DNA of 17,165 bases from CAYVSY01 sp964454255 (GCA_964454255.1 CAYVSY010000018.1:1-17165); one strand, 5' to 3'; positions 1-8,001 are shown, counted from the stretch's first letter. A program made the numbers and translations. Notes: generated by a model not told the origin, from the letters alone.

Positions 1-136
1 CCAGTAAACTAATAATTGGCTTCCTAAACTACAGCTATAGTTTTTTGTAGACTTCAATAGTACTGATAAATGAAAAAAATATCATCATTCTATAGATAGA
101 TTGAACTTTAAGTAAAATAAATTAAGTATCTAACAC

Positions 137-625
137 TTATTTTATTTCTTCTAAATATTCTAAACAATCTTTAAAAAAATCAATATGTGGTGGCAAAAAT
201 TTATTAATTTTTATTAGATCATTAATACTATCAATTGAAAACCATCTTATATCTGATACTTCTTCTTCTTGAATTGTTAACGAATTTATATTGATATCTT
301 CTTTTATATAATACAAATCAATAAAATCATCTTTGGTTTTTATTGTTTTAAACAATTCCAAATTATCTCTTTTTATATCAATGCCAAGCTCTTCTTTTAT
401 TTCTGTTACAATTCCATCTAAACTGCTTTCACCAGATTTTGGATGACCTCCAGTTGTGCTCCACATATTGTATTTTTTATTAATTTGTAATAAAAATTCA
501 TCTTTCAAATTTTGAATCCATACTGCAACAGTTAAATAATATTTCCCGTTTGGAACAGGATCTCCTTTTTTTATGGTTTCACCGGTTAATTTTTTATTTT
601 CATCATATAAATCTCTATTTTCCAC
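137..625 (-). CDS. Nudix family hydrolase
   Basis: This 162-residue protein is a Nudix hydrolase, a family that cleaves a nucleoside diphosphate linked to another moiety using Mg2+. The Nudix box is visible at residues 60-82: G60, five residues, E66, then T-E-I-K-E-E-L-G-I. It fits the consensus except that the usual Arg before the first catalytic Glu is Thr74; E75, E78 and E79 are present. The N-terminal part (YDEN..LTGETIKKGDPVPNG) and the WSTTGG block resemble the YfcD/isopentenyl-diphosphate-isomerase-like branch, so the substrate need not be a nucleotide. The start is a GTG at 623-625 preceded by AAGGAG with 8-9 bases of spacing. A TATAAT at 642-647 could be its -10. It has its own short upstream region, separate from the HD-kinase gene. 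The family call is firm; the substrate is unknown. Confidence 0.93.
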   Translation of the reverse strand: MENRDLYDENKKLTGETIKKGDPVPNGKYYLTVAVWIQNLKDEFLLQINKKYNMWSTTGGHPKSGESSLDGIVTEIKEELGIDIKRDNLELFKTIKTKDDFIDLYYIKEDININSLTIQEEEVSDIRWFSIDSINDLIKINKFLPPHIDFFKDCLEYLEEIK

Positions 626-705
626 TATTTTTTCTCCTTATATTATAGAATAATAACCTCTTTTCACATAATATATAAAATTTAAAAACACTCATTCGCT
701 TACGA

Positions 706-2023
706 TTAAAATTTTTGATTTAATTCTTCAATTAATTTGTTTCTCATATCATCCATAATAACATTTACTATTTCAAATGATATTTCTCTTTGATTTTTAT
801 TAGTAGTATCAAATAAATGAAAATTAATATTTTCTTTTTCTGCTAACTTTTTCATATTTATTAATGATTCATTATATTCGTTGACATTCTCTTCGTTTAA
901 AAATTTTCTTTTTTCTAAAGATAAATTAGCATTATAATCTCTTTTCAATGCTGTAATACTATCAGTATATGTAGAAATTATTATATCTATTTTTTCTTTA
1001 ATCAAAGGTATGTATAATTTTTTATAATTCTCATATTCTTTATCAGTCATTCCATCCTTTAAATTAAGTCTATCAACCCAAATTAATCTATCGAATAAAG
1101 ATCTATCAATTATAATAATTTCACTTTTATTTTTTAAAGATTTATTTAATTCACTTAAAACGTATTTTGGTATTTCTGTATTGATAATACTTATATCTTT
1201 ATCTTTTAATAAAGGATAAATATTGTTCTTATATTTTTGAGATGTGGTGAATTCTTCAAGGATGTCCACCATAAATCCTTTTTTCTTAAAAAAATCTCTT
1301 AAGTTATTAATTAAACTAGTTTTCCCAGTTCTTGGAGTACCAGTAAATTCTATAACATATTTAAAAGAGTGATCTAATACTTCTATCATTTTATAAATCT
1401 CTTCTTTTTTATAATGTATTTTTAACAGTTGTTTAAACTCTTCTTGATTGTTTTCAAATATGACATCTTTTACATATTCATTACCTTTTTTATTTTCAAA
1501 TATATAATCAATTAATTCTTTTAATCTTTCGAACATCTCATTATTTTCATCTTCATTAAAAATTAAACTTTTGTAGACTGATTCATAATACCATTTTTGG
1601 TTTTCATAACCTTTTTTAAATGCTGAAAAATCTTGCTTTTGATTTATTTCAAACAATATTCTTAAATCTTCTAAATTACTTATTTTATCTGNNNNNNNNN
1701 NAATCTAAGTTTTTGGTATTTTCAATTGTATGTATTTTTCTTTCTTCCCATGATAGGCTTTTATTCGGTTCACTAGCATTGAAAACTAAAGAAGCTACAT
1801 CATCACCAAATCTTTTTTTAATATCGGTTATTTTATAATGTGTATCTTCAACAACATCATGTAAATAACCTGCTGCTATGACATTATCATCAAACTTATA
1901 TTTTTTTAATATATTTGCAACATTAATAGGATGAATAATCATTGGCTTGGAAGGATCGCTTTTTCTTAATTGTCCATGATGAGCTTTAATAGCAAATTTT
2001 TTCGCCTTAATAACTATATTCAT
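706..2023 (-). CDS. HD-domain phosphohydrolase fused to P-loop (deoxy)nucleoside/nucleotide kinase-like domain; interrupted by assembly gap
   Basis: Read through the N gap, this is one gene. The N-terminal part (2023 to 1702) is a RelA/SpoT-type HD domain with His31, the H55-D56 doublet and following VVEDT, then the FGDDVASLV and LSWEERK blocks. After the gap the reading resumes as DKISNLEDLR and, further on, ENQKWYYES, the usual C-terminal end of such HD proteins. A second domain follows with Walker A GTPRTGKT (codons near 1318-1341) and a DRS motif (near 1102-1110) as in deoxynucleoside and thymidylate kinase-like P-loop proteins. HD proteins of this type hydrolyse nucleotide phosphates or (p)ppGpp-like substrates; the pairing suggests coupled nucleotide turnover, which is inference. 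The start is ATG at 2021-2023 with GAGGTG six bases upstream; the GTG nine bases earlier lies inside that Shine-Dalgarno site. With the nominal 10 Ns the frame breaks; a gap length divisible by three restores it. Confidence 0.8.
1692..1701. other. Assembly gap (10 N) inside the HD-kinase gene
   Basis: Ten Ns separate two halves of what reads as one HD domain. Comparison with the general HD family pattern suggests that about 8-9 residues (roughly 24-27 bases) are missing, including the stretch just before the conserved ADK. Ten is therefore a placeholder, not the true length. Frame continuity requires a multiple of three. Confidence 0.9.
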
Positions 2024-2041
2024 TATATTCACCTCAAAATA

Positions 2042-2050
2042 ATTATATCA
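2042..2050 (-). promoter_or_regulatory. Extended -10 promoter of the HD-kinase gene
   Basis: On the minus strand this reads TGATATAAT, an extended -10 (TGn plus TATAAT) 18 bases ahead of the ATG at 2023. No convincing -35 is present at 17 bases. The leader would be about a dozen bases, barely enough for the GAGGTG ribosome site. Confidence 0.6.
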
Positions 2051-2077
2051 AAAAAAGATGTTCTAATAAACATCTTT
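2050..2077 (-). terminator. Rho-independent terminator after the nucleoside phosphorylase gene
   Basis: A perfect 9-bp stem (AAAGATGTT at 2054-2062 with AACATCTTT at 2069-2077) has a 6-base loop and is followed on the minus strand by TTTT. It lies between the phosphorylase stop at 2160 and the HD-kinase promoter, and so isolates the two genes. Confidence 0.75.
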
Positions 2078-2159
2078 GATTTTTAAATTGCACATTAACG
2101 CAGTGCATTTGGAAATTTAATATAGTTAAACTTCGATGCAGAATTATATCATTCACACT

Positions 2160-2951
2160 CTATTTATTCAAATTTTTAATTAATTGAATTATGATTTCAG
2201 GGATAATTCTACTTTTTACAAATTTTCTATAATCATTATCTGTAGTAGTTCTACCACTATATAATGATTTTTTATTAATTGTGTTATCAGATATACATAA
2301 TAATGCAGTAGCATTTAAACCAACAGTTTTTGCAGTTTTAAAAAAATTAGCCGTTTCCATTTCAATAGTTTCGCATCCAGTATTAAGTATATAATTGATA
2401 TGATAAAATTGAGCAAAAATAGTGTCAATACTAAAATTTGATACATAATGATAATTAACTTTTGTTTCTTTGCAAACATCTTTTACTACATCAAGTAATT
2501 TATTTGTTATTTGCTCGTTTGGATATTCTTTTTTGCCAAACTCATCTTCTAGATTAGGATTCAAGTATCGTGAAGCACCATCACCACAAATAGAATATTT
2601 CGGAATTACTATATCACCAATATTAATATGAGTAGATAGTGAACCAACTGATCCTATAAATAATATATTTTGGCAATTTGTAATGCCTAAACTTAATAGC
2701 GTATCCATTATAACAGAGGCACCAATCATCTTTAATTGTACAAACGAAAACTCTACATCATTAATTTTTATGTTATACAATGAATCATTAATTTTTGTAA
2801 TTATTGGATTATATTCCTCAAAAATACCAATATCCCACCAAGGAGCAATAATAACAAATTTTAATATTTTATCAAATCCATGTCTTAATAAAATGTCCTG
2901 CTTACTATTACCATATTCTTCGTGGGATTTTAATAAATCACTATATTCCAT
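2160..2951 (-). CDS. Nucleoside phosphorylase (PNP/UDP phosphorylase superfamily)
   Basis: This 263-residue protein belongs to the PNP/UDP phosphorylase superfamily, which splits a nucleoside with phosphate into free base and pentose 1-phosphate. Visible marks are the phosphate/ribose-binding glycine segment GSVGS at 100-104, the EMET motif at 197-200 (the glutamates that hold the ribose) and SDN at 221-223, where the Asp normally contacts the base. Length is close to the usual 230-265. The long N-terminal part (about 90 residues before GSVGS) and FVIIAPWWDIGIF are less typical, so purine versus uridine preference cannot be assigned. The start is ATG at 2949-2951 with AGGTG six bases upstream; the in-frame GTG at 2958-2960 is part of that site. 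It is monocistronic, bounded by terminators at both sides, with its own TGTTATAAT promoter. Confidence 0.88.
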   Translation of the reverse strand: MEYSDLLKSHEEYGNSKQDILLRHGFDKILKFVIIAPWWDIGIFEEYNPIITKINDSLYNIKINDVEFSFVQLKMIGASVIMDTLLSLGITNCQNILFIGSVGSLSTHINIGDIVIPKYSICGDGASRYLNPNLEDEFGKKEYPNEQITNKLLDVVKDVCKETKVNYHYVSNFSIDTIFAQFYHINYILNTGCETIEMETANFFKTAKTVGLNATALLCISDNTINKKSLYSGRTTTDNDYRKFVKSRIIPEIIIQLIKNLNK

Positions 2952-2969
2952 TTTATTCACCTAAAAGTA

Positions 2970-2978
2970 ATTATAACA
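2970..2978 (-). promoter_or_regulatory. Extended -10 promoter of the nucleoside phosphorylase gene
   Basis: The minus strand reads TGTTATAAT, ending 18 bases before the ATG at 2951, the same spacing as the HD-kinase promoter. It directly follows the T-run of the terminator at 2978-3000. Confidence 0.6.
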
Positions 2979-3000
2979 AAAAAACTAGATTATATCTAGT
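2978..3000 (-). terminator. Rho-independent terminator after the small gap-truncated gene
   Basis: A perfect 7-bp stem (ACTAGAT at 2984-2990, ATCTAGT at 2994-3000) with a 3-base loop is followed on the minus strand by a run of at least six T. It should end transcription of the small gene that stops at 3047. Confidence 0.7.
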
Positions 3001-3010
3001 TATTAACAAA

Positions 3011-3055
3011 ATGGCACCATAATAAAAGGGATTTAAAACTTTTATTTTACCTATT
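3011..3055. repeat. 45-bp direct repeat, copy 1
   Basis: This begins ATGGCACCATAATAAAAGGG and ends TTTACCTATT. The same sequence recurs at 3281-3326 with one extra T in a T-run. Its first ten bases form an interrupted palindrome (ATGG-CA-CCAT). Copy 1 contains the last two codons and stop of the small gene ending at 3047, so it covers a gene end plus its 3' flank. Confidence 0.9.
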
Positions 3056-3189
3056 ATTATTTCTTTTTATTTTACTTGGATGAATTGAAATGAGATATTT
3101 ACCTTCTTTATTTTTTCCTGCAACAGCAGAGAATTCAATGCTTCCTTTTGTTGCCAAAATCCATAGAGAACTATTTATTCCATTTTTCA
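3047..3189 (-). CDS. Small unrecognised gene, 5' end lost in assembly gap
   Basis: An open frame of 46 codons runs from the N gap to TAA at 3047-3049. It contains KNGINSSLWILATKG, then SIEFSAVAGKNKEGKYLISI, then a basic end with KIKRNNNR. On the other side of the gap the minus strand shows TATAAT (3216-3221) and then AGGT (3201-3204) immediately before the Ns. Promoter and ribosome site are therefore in place and only the start codon and a few residues are probably missing. If so, the product is a complete small protein of perhaps 50-60 residues. I do not recognise the family. The stop lies inside repeat copy 1, and a terminator follows at 2978-3000. Confidence 0.5.
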
Positions 3190-3199
3190 NNNNNNNNNN
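3190..3199. other. Assembly gap (10 N) at the start of the small gene
   Basis: This is a second run of exactly ten Ns. Its left side is coding and its right side ends in a Shine-Dalgarno-like AGGT (minus strand), so the missing piece should hold a start codon. Confidence 0.9.
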
Positions 3200-3247
3200 T
3201 ACCTAAAACATATTTATTATATTTTGTCTTTCATATTATTGTATATA

Positions 3248-3272
3248 AAAATGACTTCTTTAAAGTCATTTT
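3248..3272. terminator. Bidirectional terminator hairpin
   Basis: A perfect 10-bp stem (AAAATGACTT at 3248-3257 with AAGTCATTTT at 3263-3272) has a 5-base loop; the A and T ends allow it to work on both strands. It lies between the orphan gene end at 3356 and the promoter of the small gene, and eight bases left of repeat copy 2. Confidence 0.65.
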
Positions 3273-3280
3273 GATTACTT

Positions 3281-3326
3281 ATGGCACCATAATAAAAGGG
3301 ATTTAAAACTTTTTATTTTACCTATT
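3281..3326. repeat. 45-bp direct repeat, copy 2
   Basis: This matches 3011-3055 throughout except for one extra T around 3311-3314. The two copies are 270 bases apart in the same orientation and bracket the gap-containing small gene. Copy 2 is in the 3' flank of the orphan gene end that stops at 3356. No third copy was seen in the window. Confidence 0.9.
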
Positions 3327-3355
3327 TTTTCCTTTAATTACATTTACATTATACA

Positions 3356-3499
3356 CTATAAATCTGCTAAATACAAATATATGGATTTCTTTTTTTCTAT
3401 TGCTTTTGATGGATTAACATTTATTACTTTAAAAAATGATAAATCCCAAAAGAAATTATAATCATCAATATCTTGTTCTAATGAAACAATGTTATCATT
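3356..3499 (-). pseudogene. Orphan 3' end of an unrecognised gene, abutting the recombinase
   Basis: An open frame of 47 codons ends at TAG (3356-3358) and contains SLEQDIDDYNFFWDLSFFKV followed by INVNPSKAIEKKKSIYLYLA. It has protein-like composition but no start codon: a TAG lies directly before its first codon at 3500-3502, and the frame overlaps the stop of the serine recombinase by a few bases. It reads like the severed C-terminal end of a gene whose front half lies elsewhere. A junction made by the recombinase-carrying element would explain this, but it is inference. The family is not recognised, and chance openness in such AT-rich DNA is possible. Confidence 0.4.
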
Positions 3500-5063
3500 C
3501 TATTATAATAAAGCAAAAGCGGAGAACAAAATTAAAATAGAGAAAAGGGCGAATAATTTTTAGCAAATTAATATATTCATTAGCATCTTCTTCATGTTTA
3601 AAATTGGCTAGACTAAACTTTGTTTGTCCTTTTGCAAACATTTCATCAACTAGACTTTTATTTTCTAATTCAAATAATTTATTAATTTTATGCTTTTTAA
3701 GTTTTAAATCTAATATTTTAATTTCATTAATATTATTACTTTTTCTTTTATATTCTTTTATTGTAATATTATCTATATATTCATTAATAAATTTACATTT
3801 AGCATCATATGAAACCATTTTCCATATTTTATTTAATTCTACACACCAATCACAATTTCTTTTATCATTGATTATTCTTTCATCTATTGCAAATCTTATT
3901 TTATGGTCTAATCTGCATTTATTAAAATCTTCCGCCATATCTTTATCTATTGGAACATAATTATCACTAATTAATTGACTTAATTCAAAATAATTATTTA
4001 ATTCATCCATTAATGATTTTTCTACTAATTCTTCTCTAATATAAACATTACATTCCTTGCATTTATAATATCTATATTCTGTTCCATTTCCTTTTGTTGT
4101 TCCATTACAACCTAAAACTCTTCCACATTTAGGGCATATCAATTTTTGAACGAATAAATAGGGTTTAGACCTATAATAATTTCTTTTATTTTTATTAATA
4201 TTATCTTGGCATTGATAAAAAATATCTTCATCAATTATTGGTGGTATTTTCCCATGTATTTCTACAATTTTTTTATCTTTAACTCTTTTTCTATGCTCAT
4301 ATACACCCATATAAGATTTATTATTTAATATTACTGATATAGAAGCATCAGACCAAGTTCTATAAATAGTAGTTTTTTCTTTTGTTTTTTGATTTATTCT
4401 ATAACAAGCAATAACATTTGGATATTTTTCTTTTAATATTTTTGATATTTGAAAATAGGTTTTTCCATCACTACATAATTCAAATATCTCTCTTACAATT
4501 TTTGCCTCTTCTTCATTGATAATCCAAGTCTTTTCTTTTTTATTATCTTCCTCAATAATCTTATGCATATAACCTAATGGGGGTTTACCTCCAAAATGAC
4601 CTTTACTAACTGCACTTTCCACACCAACTAAAGTTCTTTCTGTTATTAATTCTCTTTCAAATTGAGCAAATATACCTAAAATACGAGCAAACATCATACC
4701 CGCCGCACCACTTGTATCTATTTTTTCACATAAAAACTCAATACCACAATTATATTTTTTTATTAGATTAAAGAAATTTTCAAAGTCAACAATACTTCTG
4801 CTTATTCTATCCATTTTAAATGCAACTATTAAATTAAACTTGCTCTTTTTCATATCATTAATCATTTTTTGATAAGCAAACCTATTTTCCGTAGATGAAG
4901 CACTAATACCTGCATCAGTATAAACTTCGTATATTGTATAACCATTTGCTTCGCACATTGCTCTTAATCTTTTCTCTTGTTCTTCTAAACTATGACCCTC
5001 TCTTGCTTGGTCGGTTGTTGATACCCTAGTGTATATTGCCACTATTTTTTTATCATCATTCAT
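3495..5063 (-). CDS. Large serine recombinase
   Basis: This 522-residue site-specific recombinase cuts and rejoins DNA through a serine nucleophile, as in phage and ICE integrases of the TP901/Tn5397/SCCmec Ccr type. The resolvase domain occupies about residues 6-150, with YTRVST at 11-16 (Ser15 nucleophile, Arg13) and FKMDRISRS at 82-90. The recombinase domain follows (GGKPPLGY at 158-165). A zinc ribbon has C310, C313, C335 and C338. A helical C-terminal part completes it. Length is normal for the family. The start is ATG at 5061-5063 with no good Shine-Dalgarno site, so expression may be low. The C-terminal 20 residues (RPFLYFNFVLRFCFIIIE) are unusually hydrophobic and end at TGA within an orphan gene end, as expected if the reading frame runs up to an element boundary. 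No partner phage or conjugation gene is adjacent. Confidence 0.95.
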   Translation of the reverse strand: MNDDKKIVAIYTRVSTTDQAREGHSLEEQEKRLRAMCEANGYTIYEVYTDAGISASSTENRFAYQKMINDMKKSKFNLIVAFKMDRISRSIVDFENFFNLIKKYNCGIEFLCEKIDTSGAAGMMFARILGIFAQFERELITERTLVGVESAVSKGHFGGKPPLGYMHKIIEEDNKKEKTWIINEEEAKIVREIFELCSDGKTYFQISKILKEKYPNVIACYRINQKTKEKTTIYRTWSDASISVILNNKSYMGVYEHRKRVKDKKIVEIHGKIPPIIDEDIFYQCQDNINKNKRNYYRSKPYLFVQKLICPKCGRVLGCNGTTKGNGTEYRYYKCKECNVYIREELVEKSLMDELNNYFELSQLISDNYVPIDKDMAEDFNKCRLDHKIRFAIDERIINDKRNCDWCVELNKIWKMVSYDAKCKFINEYIDNITIKEYKRKSNNINEIKILDLKLKKHKINKLFELENKSLVDEMFAKGQTKFSLANFKHEEDANEYINLLKIIRPFLYFNFVLRFCFIIIE

Positions 5064-5080
5064 TTCTTATTTCTTACTGC

Positions 5081-5126
5081 AAAAAAATAAAGTAGTACAA
5101 ACCTTAATAGATTTAAATACTACTTT
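5081..5126 (-). terminator. Terminator after the LRR-transglutaminase gene
   Basis: A perfect 9-bp inverted repeat (AAAGTAGTA at 5089-5097, TACTACTTT at 5118-5126) with a 20-base loop is followed on the minus strand by a T-rich run. It ends the PHP/transglutaminase operon just before the recombinase start. Confidence 0.6.
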
Positions 5127-5193
5127 ATCTATGTATCAATTATATCACTTTTTTAATTATTTTTATATCGAAATATCAAAAATGCTTATCATT

Positions 5194-8001
5194 TTACATA
5201 TGCATTCCACGATCTTCTACTTCTTCCATTTCTTCTTGTTCCATAGCAAGTCGTTGTTGTTCTCTCATTATATTTTCAAAATTCAAATCGTTTAAAATTT
5301 CCTGTCTCAATTGTTCATCTATATAAAATCTTTTTTGTTCCATCGCTTTTGCTTTTTCCCTTTTTAACTCATCACTTTCTGAAAATGTAGTTCTTCGTTT
5401 TCTTTTTTGTTCTTCTAATCTTCTATCAAAAGCAATTTTTTCACTATCCGACATAGAATCATAATTGTATTTTCTTCTATATTCATCATCAATAGACTCA
5501 ACTTTTTCAGTTTGATGTTGTTTTTCTTGTTGTGGTTGTGGACTATTTGATGTAGGAAATTGTTGTTGTTTTTGCTCGAATTCATCGGCTGATGTTGATG
5601 GAGTGGTTTGTGATGGAGTAGGTTGAGATACTGATGGTTTTGGTGCTTTAGCAACCATTTTATTATATTCGGTAACAAGTGCCATTTTCATCTCTGCTCT
5701 AGTTTTTGGATCTATATCTCCATTCATCCATAACTCATCAATCTTTGCAGATATTTCACCCTGTTCTTTTCGTAATTGTGAAGTATCTTTTAGTTCTTCG
5801 AAAGGGACTCCATTATATTTGTCAGGATTTATTGCATATCCTGAAATATCAGTAATTCTCGTACCAGTAATTTGTTCAATTTGAAAAAGAGTGGATTGAT
5901 GCTTTTCTTCTCGTTCTCGATCAATTGTTACGTGATATACTCTTTGCGATTCCATTAATGGAGTCATCTGAGCTGATATACTATCTCTTTGTTGTATTAA
6001 TCGATTTAATTGCTGTTGATAGTCGGCAATAGGGGTTGCTTGATTTTGTTTCATTAATGTTTCGATTTGATTTGCCACTTGTCCGTATTGCTGACTTAAA
6101 TGAGATAATGATGTTTTTGTATCAGATAATAATTCTTCAGTACTTTTATCTTTTTTTACTTCATCAGTTTGTTGCTTTTGTTCAACCATTGTTGGCTTTG
6201 GTGCTTTAGCAATCATTTCATTATATACATTAGTAATATCCAACTGGATTTGTTGCCTAGTTTTTAAGTCTATCTCGCCATTCATCCATAACTCATCAAT
6301 TTTTTTAGTTATTTCGCCATGTTCCATTTGCAAAGACATAGAGTCTTTTAACTCAACATAAGGAACTCCACCATATCTATTTGGATCAACAGAATAACCA
6401 GCAACATCTGTAATTCTAATACCTACTAAAGATTTTACTTTTGAAATGCTATCATTTATTCGTTGCTGTTTTTGTTTATTAATTTCATCCGTTATTTTCG
6501 CTTCTTCAGTCATATATTGGCTTATTTGTTCTTGATACAAATCTCTCTTTTTCATAAGATTTTCTAATTGTTCTTGATAATTTGCAATAGGCGTCACTGT
6601 ATTTTGTTTCATTAAATTTTCTATTTGAAAACCTACAACACCATAATTTGTTCTCAAAGAAATTAGTCTCCTATTTATTTCTTGTAATTGTTCAGTTCTG
6701 GTCTTTGGTGCTTCTTGTTGTTTTTTTGCTGATTCAATACGAGATTTTGCCATTTCAAATAATTGTTGTTGCTTTTCTTTATCAATACTTTTAAATGCTG
6801 ATAAAACTTGTTCTTCACCAACTAATTTATGATCATTTTTTATTTCTGATTGAGAAAGCAAGAAGTATTTTCTTTGTCTATTATTTTGAAAACGATTTGC
6901 ATCCCATGTAACATCACTATAATATATTTGTCCATCAATATTAACCTTTAATATTGAATGATCTCCCTGTGTTTTTTTGACCCTACCATCAATATTTATT
7001 GATGGCATTCTACGATTTTCCATTTCTGCATAGCAACTAACATCGAACGATGGAATATTACACATTTGTAGTAATAATTGCATTGCTTTAGAATATCCCT
7101 GACAAACACAACTACCATACACCAAGCCATTAAATGTTCCATTTGTTCCACCTAGTATTCCCTGATTAATACCATCAATACGATGTATACCACTATTATC
7201 TAATGCATCATAATCATATCTAACATTTTCACACATCCATTGATAAAGAATTGCATATTTTTCTAATGTTGTATCAGTCGGTTTAATTAATGATTGGACA
7301 ATACTTTGTGCTTTTTCATATGCTTGTCTCATTTCATCAGATGAATATCCAATATGATCTGCTTCTACTCCAAAACCAATTGTTTCACTCCAAGTGATAT
7401 TACTTTCTACTAAACTTCTACTTGCTAAAAATTCTTGCTGTTGCAATAATTCTTCTAATTTTGGCATATAAAGAACATCTAAATCACATTGTATACCTTT
7501 ACTGCTCATTTCTCTTATAATTTCACATAATTCAGGGACTTTAGAATAAGTATCATTGTCATAAAATGACAGCCTTTTTAAATTTTCTAATTCAGATAAT
7601 CCTTTAACCATATGTAATGCTTTATTAGAAACAATTTTTAATTCTTCAAGTTTTTTTAAACCACTTACATCAAGATATTGCAAATCCTTTTGTGCATCAA
7701 TCGTTAAATGTGTTAAATTCGGATAGTTTTTTATAATTTTTGCTAATTCAAATTGATTTATTCCAGCCACTCCATTGATAGTAATTGAAGTTAATTGTGG
7801 AAAATAATGTAAATATTCCAAAGTACTTTTATCAATTGAAATTTCTTTAACCAAATCAAATTCACTTTCTAAAAAAGTATCTCTTTTTCTATATACTGAT
7901 AATTTTTTTACTTCTTCTGGTTCGGGTATATTATTTTTTTTTCTATAAGAGTCTATCGCATCTCTAATAATCCCACCAAGTCTAAAAGGCAATGTTACCA
8001 T
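5194..8001 (-). CDS. LRR / transglutaminase-like protein with internal duplication and coiled-coil tail
   Basis: This 935-residue protein has no signal peptide or membrane segment, so it is probably cytoplasmic. Residues ~50-150 form about four leucine-rich repeats. Residues ~240-390 form a transglutaminase-like cysteine-enzyme core with GSCVCQGYS at 296-304 (Cys300 as expected nucleophile), GDHS at 346-349 (His348) and YYSDVTWD at 360-367 (Asp363), so the triad is intact. Such domains act as proteases, amidases or crosslinkers. Residues 436-603 and 622-789 are two copies of a 168-residue unit. A Gln/Pro-rich linker and a charged helical tail (~835-935) follow. The start is ATG with GGAGGT nine bases upstream inside the last codons of the PHP gene, six bases away, indicating translational coupling. 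Target and overall role are unknown; the architecture is not one I can assign to a named system. Confidence 0.85.
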   Translation of the reverse strand: MVTLPFRLGGIIRDAIDSYRKKNNIPEPEEVKKLSVYRKRDTFLESEFDLVKEISIDKSTLEYLHYFPQLTSITINGVAGINQFELAKIIKNYPNLTHLTIDAQKDLQYLDVSGLKKLEELKIVSNKALHMVKGLSELENLKRLSFYDNDTYSKVPELCEIIREMSSKGIQCDLDVLYMPKLEELLQQQEFLASRSLVESNITWSETIGFGVEADHIGYSSDEMRQAYEKAQSIVQSLIKPTDTTLEKYAILYQWMCENVRYDYDALDNSGIHRIDGINQGILGGTNGTFNGLVYGSCVCQGYSKAMQLLLQMCNIPSFDVSCYAEMENRRMPSINIDGRVKKTQGDHSILKVNIDGQIYYSDVTWDANRFQNNRQRKYFLLSQSEIKNDHKLVGEEQVLSAFKSIDKEKQQQLFEMAKSRIESAKKQQEAPKTRTEQLQEINRRLISLRTNYGVVGFQIENLMKQNTVTPIANYQEQLENLMKKRDLYQEQISQYMTEEAKITDEINKQKQQRINDSISKVKSLVGIRITDVAGYSVDPNRYGGVPYVELKDSMSLQMEHGEITKKIDELWMNGEIDLKTRQQIQLDITNVYNEMIAKAPKPTMVEQKQQTDEVKKDKSTEELLSDTKTSLSHLSQQYGQVANQIETLMKQNQATPIADYQQQLNRLIQQRDSISAQMTPLMESQRVYHVTIDREREEKHQSTLFQIEQITGTRITDISGYAINPDKYNGVPFEELKDTSQLRKEQGEISAKIDELWMNGDIDPKTRAEMKMALVTEYNKMVAKAPKPSVSQPTPSQTTPSTSADEFEQKQQQFPTSNSPQPQQEKQHQTEKVESIDDEYRRKYNYDSMSDSEKIAFDRRLEEQKRKRRTTFSESDELKREKAKAMEQKRFYIDEQLRQEILNDLNFENIMREQQRLAMEQEEMEEVEDRGMHM
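5635..6138 (-). repeat. Coding repeat B (residues 622-789 of the LRR-transglutaminase protein)
   Basis: This is the second copy of a 168-residue unit with no net insertion or deletion relative to copy A. Shared landmarks are IETLMKQN, a TPIA.Y segment, TRITDISGY, GVPFEELKD, EQGEI, KIDELWMNGDID and the closing AKAPKP. Its first half is predicted coiled coil; the middle carries the best-conserved block. Confidence 0.9.
6193..6696 (-). repeat. Coding repeat A (residues 436-603 of the LRR-transglutaminase protein)
   Basis: This is the first copy of the 168-residue unit: IENLMKQN, TPIANYQEQL, IRITDVAGY, GGVPYVELKD, HGEI, KIDELWMNGEID and closing AKAPKP. The two copies start exactly 186 residues apart. 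They have clearly diverged, so the duplication is not recent, yet length is preserved. Confidence 0.9.

Noticed and set aside
26..46. Plus-strand hairpin with T-run at the left edge
   Set aside because: The stem is only 6 AT-rich base pairs and no plus-strand gene is visible to its left within the window.
2683..2964. Plus-strand 93-codon frame opposite the nucleoside phosphorylase
   Set aside because: It is a shadow of a strongly supported gene with no ribosome site of its own.
3495..3497. UGA read as Trp (mycoplasma-type code)
   Set aside because: The only tRNA-Trp seen has a CCA anticodon, long frames contain no internal TGA, and the recombinase ends at TGA, so the standard code fits.
5415..5678. 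Minus-strand 87-codon frame inside the LRR-transglutaminase gene
   Set aside because: Rich in His, Asn, Gln and Leu, it is an out-of-frame reading of the Gln/Pro-rich linker of the real gene.
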